In this document: one piece after another, positions 55,940 to 64,000 of the stretch
How positions within the stretch are numbered: the first letter of the stretch is position 1
Layout: each line of letters opens with the position of its first letter
Assembly: GCF_000381265.1 (NCBI RefSeq)
Contig: NZ_KB906265.1
Coordinates: forward strand, 112,229-176,228
Direction of reading: 5' to 3'
DNA: 64,000 nt
Source: Curvibacter lanceolatus ATCC 14669
GTDB taxonomy: Bacteria; Pseudomonadota; Gammaproteobacteria; Burkholderiales; Burkholderiaceae_C
The notes under the pieces: generated by a model
Seen by the model: the letters and a program-made list of their open reading frames with translations, nothing else
Told to the model about the DNA's origin: nothing
Databases searched by the model: none
Program-made: the position numbers and the translations under genes

Positions 55940-56585
55940 GCGCGGGCCATCGCGCCAGACCGCCTGGGCCGTGGGCCTGGCCATCTTGCTGCATGGGATG
56001 CTGCTCATGGCATGGCGGGCCCCTTCTGGCCCCGCCCCCTCGCCACCGCGCGCTGAACAGCTGGTATTGCAGGCGCAATGGCTGACCGAAGCGCCCAAGG
56101 CGTCACCCCCCACTTCCGTGAACAAACCAAGCCAGGCAGCCAACCGAGCAACGGGTGGACAGCGGGCACCTGCACCGATCACGCCTGCACCACCGACCGC
56201 CATGGAGGCCAGAACGCTTTCAACGCCTGACACGGCGGCTGCCAGCAGCGCCCCACCCCGGCCTGGGCCCGACAGGGCTGGCCACACCTCGGCCCCCCAG
56301 ACCCTGCTGCTGAGCCCCGAAGCCCTGGCCAGCAGCCTGCAGCGCGAGCGCCGCTGGCAACAGCAGCACGGGGATGGGCGCCGCTTCCCGGATCGCTTGG
56401 AGGCACCTGGCCCCGGCGACTCGCCAGGGACTGCAAGCCTTCAGGAGGGTGCGCCCGGCCCGGGCGGCCGGCTGGCGCGCGTGCAGGGCGCGCTGGGCAC
56501 CTACTGCGTGCGGCTGCCGCCCCCCGATCGCCCCCTGCCCGATGGCCCGGCCCCCCGCCTGGCGCTGCCCGGCAATTGCCCCTGA
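55923..56585 (+). CDS. TonB-like single-pass membrane protein, unknown
   Basis: The 220-residue product has one N-terminal helix (about residues 13-30, TAWAVGLAILLHGMLLMAW), then a Pro/Ala/Ser-rich periplasmic stretch (residues 40-130). A C-terminal part with YCVRLPPPDRPLPDGPAPR follows. The N-terminus resembles TonB/TolA-like anchors, but no TonB beta domain is visible. The frame overlaps the XRE gene end. The C-terminal RLPPPDR is like short 'energy transducer' relatives, a weak clue. Composition is similar to that of neighbouring genes, so no recent transfer is implied. Confidence 0.65.
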   Translation: MLRAIERGPSRQTAWAVGLAILLHGMLLMAWRAPSGPAPSPPRAEQLVLQAQWLTEAPKASPPTSVNKPSQAANRATGGQRAPAPITPAPPTAMEARTLSTPDTAAASSAPPRPGPDRAGHTSAPQTLLLSPEALASSLQRERRWQQQHGDGRRFPDRLEAPGPGDSPGTASLQEGAPGPGGRLARVQGALGTYCVRLPPPDRPLPDGPAPRLALPGNCP

Positions 56586-57809
<1,224 letters not shown>

Positions 57810-57816
57810 GTGGCGC

Positions 57817-57840
57817 AGGGGTAAGCAATTGCTTACCCCT
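57817..57840. promoter_or_regulatory. perfect 24-bp palindrome between tgt and mscS
   Basis: AGGGGTAAGCAA is directly followed by its exact inverse complement, giving 24 bp of uninterrupted dyad symmetry 8 bp after the tgt stop and 72 bp before the first MscS gene. There is no loop and only a weak T-run (CCCCTCTT), which is unlike a terminator. It is a strong candidate for a dimeric-regulator operator. Confidence 0.65.
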
Positions 57841-57911
57841 CTTGCACCTGGCTAAGCCCGCCCTCCGCAGGCTCTCTATGCTGCCCAGCCCGCAGCAGCA
57901 AGGAGAGCCCC

Positions 57912-58718
57912 GTGAACCCCGAAGTCGTCTGGCAGTTTCTGACCACCCAGGGCCTGGAACTGGCCCTGAAGGTGCTGGGCGCACTGGCAACCTGGGTGGC
58001 CGGGCGTTGGCTGATCGGCCAGCTCACCCGCCTGATCCACCTGACCCTGCTGCGCGGCCACATGGAGCCCACCCTGGCGCAGTACCTGACCTCGATCAGC
58101 AAAGGCCTGCTGCACGCGCTGCTGGTGGTGCTGATTCTCGACATCTTCGGCATCAGCACCACCTCGCTGGCCGCCTTGCTGGCCGGCGCAGGCCTGGCCC
58201 TGGGCGCCGCCTGGGGCGGTCTGCTGAGCCACTTCGCCGCCGGCCTGTTCCTGCAGGTGCTGCGGCCCTACCGGGTGGGTGACCACGTCAACTTGGCTGG
58301 CATCACAGGCCGCGTGCGCGAACTGGGCTTGTTCAACACCCAGTTGATCAGCACCGACCACGTGCTGACCCTGGTGGGCAACAACAAGGTGTTCTCGGAG
58401 GTGATCCGCAACTACAGTGCGCTGCCGGCACGCCGGGTGGATTGCCAGCTCAGGCTGGCCCACGGCGTCGATGCGGACGAGGCGATCGCCCGCATCCGGG
58501 CCGCGCTCGCCACCGTGCCCCATGTGTGCAGCACACCGCCACCCGAGATCGGCATTGCCGAATTCAGCCCCGAAGGGCCGGTGCTGAACGTGCGCCCCTT
58601 CACCCACACCGACCACTACTGGCAGGTGTATTACGACACCCACCGTGTGGTGTTGGGTGCCGTGGTCGACGCGGCCTATCCGGTGCCGGAAACGCCCATC
58701 CGCCTGCGCGAAGGGTGA
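57912..58718 (+). CDS. MscS-family mechanosensitive channel (copy 1)
   Basis: The 268-residue protein has three N-terminal helices, the Gly/Ala-rich pore helix LLAGAGLALGAAWGGLLSHF and the downstream LRPYRVGDHVNLAGITGRV beta domain. A C-terminal vestibule follows. It begins at GTG with AAGGAGA upstream. It releases solutes on hypo-osmotic shock. It is slightly shorter than E. coli MscS. The next gene is a paralogue with about 60% similar residues by eye. Confidence 0.93.
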   Translation: MNPEVVWQFLTTQGLELALKVLGALATWVAGRWLIGQLTRLIHLTLLRGHMEPTLAQYLTSISKGLLHALLVVLILDIFGISTTSLAALLAGAGLALGAAWGGLLSHFAAGLFLQVLRPYRVGDHVNLAGITGRVRELGLFNTQLISTDHVLTLVGNNKVFSEVIRNYSALPARRVDCQLRLAHGVDADEAIARIRAALATVPHVCSTPPPEIGIAEFSPEGPVLNVRPFTHTDHYWQVYYDTHRVVLGAVVDAAYPVPETPIRLREG

Positions 58719-58815
58719 TGCGGGCAGCCCCCCGGCCCAGCCGATGCCGGACCTGCGGCTTCGTCGCTCAAGTGCCCTCAACCCCTGGGCATCTGCCAAC
58801 TTTTGACGTTTTCGA

Positions 58816-58832
58816 GAACTTTCACGAAGTTC
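58816..58832. promoter_or_regulatory. inverted repeat GAACTT-N5-AAGTTC before MscS copy 2
   Basis: The arms GAACTT (58816-58821) and AAGTTC (58827-58832) are perfect, 56 bp before the second channel gene and next to a TTGACG -35-like element (58803-58808). It is a candidate operator for separate control of this copy. Confidence 0.45.
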
Positions 58833-58887
58833 CGACCGCTCCTGGAAACGCTACAAAAAGTAAGCTGCGCGCAGGAGGTTTACACAC

Positions 58888-59703
58888 ATGAACACTGAAG
58901 CCATCTGGCATTTCTTGAGTACGCAAGGGGCTGATTTCGGCCTCAAAGTCCTGGGGGCCCTGGCGGCCTGGATCATCGGTCGCTGGCTGATCGGCCTGGT
59001 GGTGCGCTTGCTGGGCACCGTGCTGGCGCGCGGCAGCAAGGTCGACGCCACGCTGGCCGAGTACCTCAAATCCATCCTCACGGTGCTGTTGAACATCGTG
59101 CTGGTGATGGCCATCCTGGACATCTTCGGCGTGAGCACCACCTCGTTTGCCGCCCTGCTGGCCGGTGCGGGCCTGGCCATCGGCACCGCCTGGGGCGGCT
59201 TGCTGACGCACTTTGCGGCCGGCGTCTTTCTGCAGGTACTGCGGCCCTACAAGGTGGGTGATTTCGTCAGCGCCGGCGGCGTGACCGGCACGGTGCGCGA
59301 ACTGGGTCTGTTCGGCACCACCATCGTCACCCCCGACAACGTGGTCACCATCGTGGGCAACAACAAGGTGTTCTCGGACACCATCCAGAACTTCAGCACC
59401 CTGCCGGTGCGGCGCGTGGACTGCGTGGCCAAGGTGGCCAACGGGGTCGATGTGCAGGACGCCATCAACCGCCTGAAGACCGCCGTGAGCAGCATCCCCA
59501 ACGTGGCGGCCACCCCGGCGCCCGATGTGGAGATCCTGCAGTTCACCCCCGAAGGCCCCTTGCTCTGTGTGCGCCCCTACACCCACACCGACCACTATTG
59601 GCAGGTGTATTTCGACACCCACAAGGCCGTGGTCGCCACCTTTGGTGCAGCCGGCTACCCGGTGCCCGAGACCCCGGTGGCGCATCGCAACCTGCCGGCC
59701 TGA
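58888..59703 (+). CDS. MscS-family mechanosensitive channel (copy 2)
   Basis: The 271-residue protein repeats copy 1's layout: TM helices, pore LLAGAGLAIGTAWGGLLTHF, then LRPYKVGDFVSAGGVTGTV. A consensus AGGAGG precedes the ATG. Tandem position and close similarity indicate local duplication. Pore changes (IGTAWG for LGAAWG) may alter gating. The 169-bp gap has its own candidate promoter, so the copies may be regulated separately. Confidence 0.94.
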   Translation: MNTEAIWHFLSTQGADFGLKVLGALAAWIIGRWLIGLVVRLLGTVLARGSKVDATLAEYLKSILTVLLNIVLVMAILDIFGVSTTSFAALLAGAGLAIGTAWGGLLTHFAAGVFLQVLRPYKVGDFVSAGGVTGTVRELGLFGTTIVTPDNVVTIVGNNKVFSDTIQNFSTLPVRRVDCVAKVANGVDVQDAINRLKTAVSSIPNVAATPAPDVEILQFTPEGPLLCVRPYTHTDHYWQVYFDTHKAVVATFGAAGYPVPETPVAHRNLPA

Positions 59704-59735
59704 GCGGCACCAACGCCTCAGCCTCTGCCCCCGCC

Positions 59736-60788
59736 TCAGGCCGGGGCCTGCGGTGGCCGGGCTGGCGCGCCGCAGCTGATGCAATAGCGCACCCAGGCGT
59801 TCTTGCGGGTGTGGCACTGGCCGCAATGGTCGTGCAGGCCGATGCCGCAGTGGGGGCAGAAGTCCAGGCCCGGCTGCTTCAGATCGACCGGTCGTTCGCA
59901 GCCCGGGCACACGTTCTTGGCCAGTCGCCCCAGGGCCTGGTCGTAGTCCAGGGTGTCACGCCGGCGCTGGTCAGGCTCAGCCTCGGCCGCCTGCTGGGCC
60001 GCCAGGTAACGGTTCAGCGCCACGATGGCGTAGCGCCCCACCAGCACCGTCACCACAATGCCCACGCCATAGCGCACATAGCCGCCGTAACTGGGCAAAT
60101 AAGGCACCAGTTCCACAAAGAAGGCCACCAGCGCGAAGCCGATGAAGCCCCACACAAAAGGCCAGGCGCTGCTCTTGCGCTGCTTCACAAACAACCAGCC
60201 TGCCAACACCAGCAGGGGCAGGGTCAAGGCCAGGCGGTACAGGAACACGCGCAGTTCCTGCTGTCGGCTGGCGGCCTGCCAGCCGGACTGGGCGCTCCGT
60301 TCGAGCTCATTGAGCTGCTGCTGGGCCTGGTTCTCGTGCTGGCGGGCGTCGAGTTCGGCCTGCTGCTGCGTCTCCACCGCCGCCAGGGCCTCGCGTTCGC
60401 GCTGCTTGAGCCCGTCGAGCTCCTGGGTGCGCTGCACCAGGGGCGGGTCTTGTTCAGGCCGGGCCGTGGCGTGGCGCGTGGACAACCAGTTGTTGAAGGT
60501 TTCGCGCGCAGCCTGGTTGTCGGCCTGGGCCCGGGCGTGGGCCAGACGCGCCTGCTCCAGGGCCTGGGCGGCATCCTCACGCGCCTGGCGGGCCTGCTTG
60601 AGCTGGTCGCGTGCCCGGGCGGTGGCCGCGCGGTCCATGAAGTCGGCCACTTGCACGCGCTGCTCGACCTTGGGCAGGTCGTCGACGATGGCACTGCCCA
60701 GGCCGGTCAGGAAGCCACCGAAAACCAGGGCCACCCCCCACAGGCCACGGCGAAACCATTTTTCGGAAAGACGAAGCGATTGAGACAT
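59736..60788 (-). CDS. membrane protein with coiled coil and C-terminal zinc-ribbon
   Basis: The 350-residue protein has an N-terminal helix (15-33), a long Gln/Ala/Glu/Arg-rich coiled coil (about 50-175) and three more helices (about 185-203, 211-230, 240-258). The C-terminal region has three CXXC pairs, CPGCERP, CPHC and CGQC, with CISCG at the end. The gene is convergent with the MscS pair. I do not recognise a family; coiled coil plus double zinc-ribbon suggests a scaffolding or assembly role. Confidence 0.75.
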   Translation of the reverse strand: MSQSLRLSEKWFRRGLWGVALVFGGFLTGLGSAIVDDLPKVEQRVQVADFMDRAATARARDQLKQARQAREDAAQALEQARLAHARAQADNQAARETFNNWLSTRHATARPEQDPPLVQRTQELDGLKQREREALAAVETQQQAELDARQHENQAQQQLNELERSAQSGWQAASRQQELRVFLYRLALTLPLLVLAGWLFVKQRKSSAWPFVWGFIGFALVAFFVELVPYLPSYGGYVRYGVGIVVTVLVGRYAIVALNRYLAAQQAAEAEPDQRRRDTLDYDQALGRLAKNVCPGCERPVDLKQPGLDFCPHCGIGLHDHCGQCHTRKNAWVRYCISCGAPARPPQAPA

Positions 60789-60849
60789 GACGGAACTCCC
60801 TTCTGACAGCGGTGGATTTTGAGGTCGGCAGCCAGCTCAAGGCCAGCGT

Positions 60850-61665
60850 TCAAGGCAGGGTTGCCCGAAGCGGCGCCCCGGCCAGGCCGGCACGCGGCAG
60901 CCAGGCCAGCACCGAGTCCACCGTGACGGTGGCGATGCGGTCGCTGAAACGCTGCTCGGCAGGGTGGTCATCGAAGGCCACCTGGGCCCGCGAGACCCGG
61001 GCCCCCAGCCGGGTCAGCGGCCCCAGATGCAAGACCGTGGGCTGGTAGCCCTGCAAGCGCAGCCAGGCCTGGGCCTGGGCACGGTCATGCACCTGGGGCG
61101 CCAGGGCCGCGGCCAGGAGCTCGATCGCCCACTGGTTGCTCTGCTGGTAACGCTGCCCCCAGGCGTAGCTGACCAGGTTGTAGGCCGGTTCGTGCAGCCA
61201 GGCCGTGCGCTGCGCGTTCTGCAGCCAGGGCAGCAAGGCGGCCTGCGCCTGCGGCGTGGGCACGGCCCACACCGCCTCGTAGCGCCACAGACCATCCAGA
61301 AAGAATTCGCCCAAGCCCTGGCGCATGACCACGGAACGGCCCGTGCCGCAGGTGTTGAGTTTGTGCAGCACCCGCCACGGGCCTTCGGCACTTTTGTACG
61401 CCCAGCCCAGGTGCGAATAGCGCAGGCCGTAGGCGCTGAGGTCCTGCCCGGCCCGACCCAGGACCACCACCTGGGCGCCACTGGCATCGAGGGCCTGGGC
61501 CACGCGGGCGGCCAGTGCCATGCCCTGGGTGACCGAGGCCACGGTGGGCCCGCGGTCCTGGCAGTCCTGCCCGGCCCACGCCGGCAGGGTGCCCAGCCCG
61601 CAAGCCAGGCTGGCCGCCGCGAGGCACCGCATCCATGTCCGGTTCAGGAGCCAATTCAGAAGCAT
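60850..61665 (-). CDS. DUF2145 family exported protein
   Basis: The 271-residue product has a signal peptide (MLLNWLLNRTWMRCLAAASL, cleaved near AWA). The DUF2145 body has LSAYGLRYSHLGWAYKSAEG, VVMRQGLGEFFLDGLWRYEA and NLVSYAWGQRYQQSNQWAIE. The fold resembles papain-like (NlpC/YiiX-type) hydrolases: a His in RYSHLG and an Asn/Gln block, but no obvious catalytic Cys is seen at the usual place, so activity is doubtful. The ATG at 61665 has GAGGGGG; a GTG at 61680 would overlap the preceding stop (GTGA). Last gene of a three-gene operon. Confidence 0.8.
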   Translation of the reverse strand: MLLNWLLNRTWMRCLAAASLACGLGTLPAWAGQDCQDRGPTVASVTQGMALAARVAQALDASGAQVVVLGRAGQDLSAYGLRYSHLGWAYKSAEGPWRVLHKLNTCGTGRSVVMRQGLGEFFLDGLWRYEAVWAVPTPQAQAALLPWLQNAQRTAWLHEPAYNLVSYAWGQRYQQSNQWAIELLAAALAPQVHDRAQAQAWLRLQGYQPTVLHLGPLTRLGARVSRAQVAFDDHPAEQRFSDRIATVTVDSVLAWLPRAGLAGAPLRATLP

Positions 61666-61676
61666 GATCAGCCCCC

Positions 61677-62150
61677 TCACAGCACGCGCTCGTCATGCAG
61701 CAAGGCCCGGCCCAGCGCATTGGGCACAAAGGCCAGCAGTTCACCCGCCACCGACAGCAGCACACCGGTGCCGATCACACTGCACACCACCCCGGTGCCC
61801 ACGCTGTAAGCCACGCGAGCCCCCGCCTGGCCTGCCAGCTGCAGGCTGACCTGGGCGCCGTCCGAGGCCCGCTCCAGCACGATCAGCGTGCCACGCGCTG
61901 TCGACTGGACGGCCTGGACAGTCAGCACCGCGCCTCCGACCGACAAGGCCACAGGCAGTGTCGCGGCCGCGCCGGCCGCCACCGAGGCGCCGCCGGCCAC
62001 GGCGACCACGGAGGCCAGCGGCATCAGCGACATGGCCGCCGAGACCTCGCTCTGGGCGCGGGCCGTGCCGGTGCCCAGCGCCAGCAGGGCGCACAGGGCC
62101 AGGGTGGCCCGGGCATGTTGAACCAAGGGTATGAGGGGCATGGAAATCAT
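61677..62150 (-). CDS. unknown exported Gly/Ala-rich protein
   Basis: The 157-residue protein has a signal peptide (cleaved near TARA) followed by two hydrophobic Gly/Ala/Val-rich stretches (about 41-75 and 105-125) that could be membrane-associated, and a basic end (ALLHDERVL). AGGAGA precedes the ATG at 62150. I do not recognise a domain. It is sandwiched between the YiaAB-like and DUF2145 genes with short gaps (38 and 11 bp), suggesting a dedicated partner. Confidence 0.75.
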   Translation of the reverse strand: MISMPLIPLVQHARATLALCALLALGTGTARAQSEVSAAMSLMPLASVVAVAGGASVAAGAAATLPVALSVGGAVLTVQAVQSTARGTLIVLERASDGAQVSLQLAGQAGARVAYSVGTGVVCSVIGTGVLLSVAGELLAFVPNALGRALLHDERVL

Positions 62151-62188
62151 GGTTTCTCCTGAAAAGAACATCGGGATTCGTTCAGGGC

Positions 62189-62692
62189 TCATTGCGAATC
62201 AGAGCTCTGCCCTTGCTGCAGGTCGCGGCGCAGCTGGGCGCGGGCTTCGGCACGGGCCTGGGCCAGGGCGGCTTCGTGGGCATCGCGCAGCGTCTTGGCC
62301 AGCGTGAAGGCCGAGCTCACCAGGTAGAGCCAGCTCACGCCCAGGTAGGCCTTGTAGGTTTCGCTGATGTTCATGCGCAGCAGGCCCCAACCGGTCAGGC
62401 CCATGGCCACGGCAAAACCGCCCCAGACCACCAGGCGCCACAGGGGCGACTCTGCGGCCGTGCTCTGCTGGTCGCGCACCGACTTGGACAGCACGAACAC
62501 CGCCGTCAGGCAGAACACATAGCCCATCACCATGAAGGCGCGGTCCAGGTCCTGCCCCGGCAACCAGGCCAGGCCGGTGCCGCACAGAGACACGGCCAGG
62601 GCAAATGAAACCCAGACTTGCAACTGCCAGCCGCGGGAGTCACGCCCCACGGCGGCAGGGTGGCTGGAAACAGGGGCTTGGCGTGAAAACAT
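62189..62692 (-). CDS. YiaA/YiaB-like inner-membrane protein
   Basis: The 167-residue protein has four hydrophobic helices forming two YiaAB-type hairpins: VWVSFALAVSLCGTGLAWL with FMVMGYVFCLTAVFVLSKSV, and GFAVAMGLTGWGLLRM with GVSWLYLVSSAFTLAKTL. Each ends in K.[VL]RD. A charged coiled-coil tail (residues 135-167) follows. GGAG precedes the ATG at 62692. First gene of the three-gene operon; a 21-bp palindrome lies about 100 bp upstream. Confidence 0.8.
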   Translation of the reverse strand: MFSRQAPVSSHPAAVGRDSRGWQLQVWVSFALAVSLCGTGLAWLPGQDLDRAFMVMGYVFCLTAVFVLSKSVRDQQSTAAESPLWRLVVWGGFAVAMGLTGWGLLRMNISETYKAYLGVSWLYLVSSAFTLAKTLRDAHEAALAQARAEARAQLRRDLQQGQSSDSQ

Positions 62693-62788
62693 GAAAACTC
62701 CGGGGTGGTGTTGAAGATGGGCAAATGATCCCGCCACAACGCTCCGCAGGCATCGATTTTCATGACCGGTCAGCTTTTGAAGAACAAC

Positions 62789-62809
62789 AGGTATCGATAT
62801 TCGATACCT
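62789..62809. promoter_or_regulatory. 21-bp palindrome AGGTATCGA-TAT-TCGATACCT
   Basis: The two 9-bp arms are perfect inverses with a 3-bp centre. It lies 97 bp upstream of the YiaAB-like start and 34 bp before the terminator of the next gene. Size and symmetry fit an operator for a dimeric HTH regulator (GntR/TetR-like half-site spacing), but I do not recognise the site. Confidence 0.6.
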
Positions 62810-62842
62810 GACACCCGATGAAGGGAAAACACCCGGACAAGA

Positions 62843-62868
62843 AAAAAGCCACCCGAAGGTGGCTTTTT
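62843..62868. terminator. bidirectional rho-independent terminator
   Basis: AAAAAGCCACC-CGAA-GGTGGCTTTTT, an 11-bp stem with A- and T-runs, lies 35 bp past the livJ-like stop and before the YiaAB operon promoter region. It is nearly the same design as the terminator at 25765-25790. Confidence 0.9.
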
Positions 62869-62902
62869 GAGTGGGGCGAAAGCCGCTGAAGATCGTGGGC
62901 GA

Positions 62903-64000
62903 TCAGTTCAAAGCGGTCTTCTTGCCATCCTTGTAGGTGTACAGGGTGATGGCCGGGTTCTTCAGCTCGCCGTTGGGCTCGAACGCGATCTTGGCGGTCA
63001 CGCCCTGGAAGTTGGTTTCGATCAGCTTCGGGGTGTAGACCTTCGGGTCCACCGAGTTGGCACGCTTCATCGCGTCAACCAGCACGAAGGTCGCGTCGTA
63101 GGTGTAAGGGCTGTACACCTGGAACTGGTTGGGGTACTTCGCGTCGTAGCGCTTCTTCCAGGCTTCGCCGCCAGGCATCTTCGACAGCGAGGCACCGCCT
63201 TCGGCGCACACCACGTTTTCCAGCGTCTTGGCACCAGCGGCCAGCTTGGCCAGTTCGGACGTGCAGATGCCGTCACCACCGAAGTACTTCACGTTGCCCA
63301 GACCCAGCTGCTCCATCTGGCGCAGCATCGGGCCGCCTTGCGGGTCCATGCCGCCGAAGAAGATGCCGTCCGGGTTCTTGGCCTTGATCGAGGTCAGGAT
63401 GGCCATGAAGTCGGTGGCCTTGTCGGTGGTGAACTGCTCGTCCACCACGGTGATGCCCTTGCTGGCAGCGATCTTCTTGAACACATCGGCCACGCCCTGG
63501 CCGTAGGCGGTGCGGTCGTCGATCACGGCCACGCGCTTGAGCTTCAAGGTGTCCGCAGCGTAGAAGGCCAGGCCGGCGCCCAGCGCGTTGTCATTCGAGA
63601 TGATGCGGTAGGTGGTCTTGTAGCCAGGCTTGGTCAGGTTGGGGTTGGTGGCGGCACCGGTGATGTGCGGGATGCCGCAGTCGTTGTACACCTTGGCGGC
63701 CGGGATGGTGGTGCCCGAGTTCAGGTGGCCGACCACGCCGGCGACCTTGGCGTCGCACAGCTTCTGTGCCGCGGCCGTGCCTTGCTTCGGATCGGCTGCA
63801 TCGTCTTCAGCGGCCAGTTCCCACTTGATCTTCTTGCCACCGATCACGATGTTTTGCGTGTTCAGGTCTTCAACGGCCATGCGGGCGCCGTTCTCGTTGT
63901 CCTTGCCGTAGTGGGCCTGGGCACCCGACATCGGGGCGACGTGGCCGATCTTCACGACCTGGACGTCTTGTGCCGAGGCAGCGCCTGCCAGAACTGCCAG
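62903..64000 (-). CDS. branched-chain amino-acid ABC transporter substrate-binding protein (partial)
   Basis: The gene runs off the right edge; 365 codons are visible, beginning inside the signal peptide (LAVLAGAASAQDVQVVKIGH). The mature protein is a LivJ/LivK-type periplasmic protein: GHVAPMSGAQAHYGKDNENG, VVGHLNSGTTIPAAKVYND, GIFFGGMDPQGGPMLRQ and the late YKDGKKTALN end. It would bind Leu/Ile/Val or similar. Its transport subunits may lie beyond the window. The start codon is missing here; the internal GTG at 63953 is not the start. Confidence 0.93.
   Translation of the reverse strand: MAVLAGAASAQDVQVVKIGHVAPMSGAQAHYGKDNENGARMAVEDLNTQNIVIGGKKIKWELAAEDDAADPKQGTAAAQKLCDAKVAGVVGHLNSGTTIPAAKVYNDCGIPHITGAATNPNLTKPGYKTTYRIISNDNALGAGLAFYAADTLKLKRVAVIDDRTAYGQGVADVFKKIAASKGITVVDEQFTTDKATDFMAILTSIKAKNPDGIFFGGMDPQGGPMLRQMEQLGLGNVKYFGGDGICTSELAKLAAGAKTLENVVCAEGGASLSKMPGGEAWKKRYDAKYPNQFQVYSPYTYDATFVLVDAMKRANSVDPKVYTPKLIETNFQGVTAKIAFEPNGELKNPAITLYTYKDGKKTALN

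Overview
The window is chromosomal DNA from a high-GC betaproteobacterium of the order Burkholderiales, probably Comamonadaceae or Sphaerotilaceae. This rests on the spc/alpha ribosomal block, the OxyR, GlpK, UbiA, QueA and Tgt sequence types, the Bug-type binding-protein remnant at the left edge, and the strong GC bias that fills every frame with shadow ORFs. No phage, transposon, CRISPR array or rRNA was seen. It reads as mostly core and housekeeping genome with several small accessory modules.

Layout. 1-8.7 kb: end of a Bug-family binding protein, a GNAT acetyltransferase, a lipoprotein fusing two cadherin-like repeats to an intradiol-dioxygenase-like domain, an acyl-CoA-binding protein, a run of amide/peptide hydrolases (M20, DUF2817/M14-like, M20 amidohydrolase, ArgE-like) and an orphan amino-acid-type binding protein. 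8.8-14.2 kb: molybdopterin oxidoreductase, Fur-controlled hemP, a LysR regulator divergent from gamma-glutamyltransferase. 14.2-20.2 kb: a tripartite heavy-metal-type RND efflux operon. 20.3-25.7 kb: MgtC-like protein, a class II-type deacetylase next to a Pat-like acyl-CoA-synthetase/GNAT fusion, and a PhnZ-like HD oxygenase.

25.8-35.0 kb: initiator tRNA and an uninterrupted spc plus alpha operon (rplN to rplQ) on the minus strand. It has its own promoter directly before rplN; the S10 operon is not next to it. 35.0-45.3 kb: a glycerol regulon, with glpSTPQUV-glpD (ABC uptake and dehydrogenase) divergent from glpR-glpK. 45.3-54.4 kb: phytase-like lipoprotein-proC, a Lys/His-rich small secreted protein, ubiA, dps, oxyR, recG, a vapBC toxin-antitoxin pair and queA. 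54.4-62.7 kb: a four-gene module separating queA from tgt, two tandem MscS channels, a zinc-ribbon membrane protein and a YiaAB/unknown/DUF2145 operon. 62.9-64 kb: a truncated LivJ-type binding protein.

How the genes work together. Glycerol enters through the ABC importer, is phosphorylated by GlpK and oxidised by GlpD, under a DeoR-type GlpR. OxyR and Dps form an oxidative-stress pair. QueA and Tgt belong to queuosine modification. The deacetylase and Pat-like enzyme are a plausible eraser/writer pair for reversible protein acylation. The points I rate most worth a second look are the complementary loss of ABC motifs in GlpS and GlpT, the acylation pair, the hairpins in three successive gaps of the alpha operon, several perfect palindromes upstream of membrane-protein genes, and the unknown modules between queA and tgt and around DUF2145.
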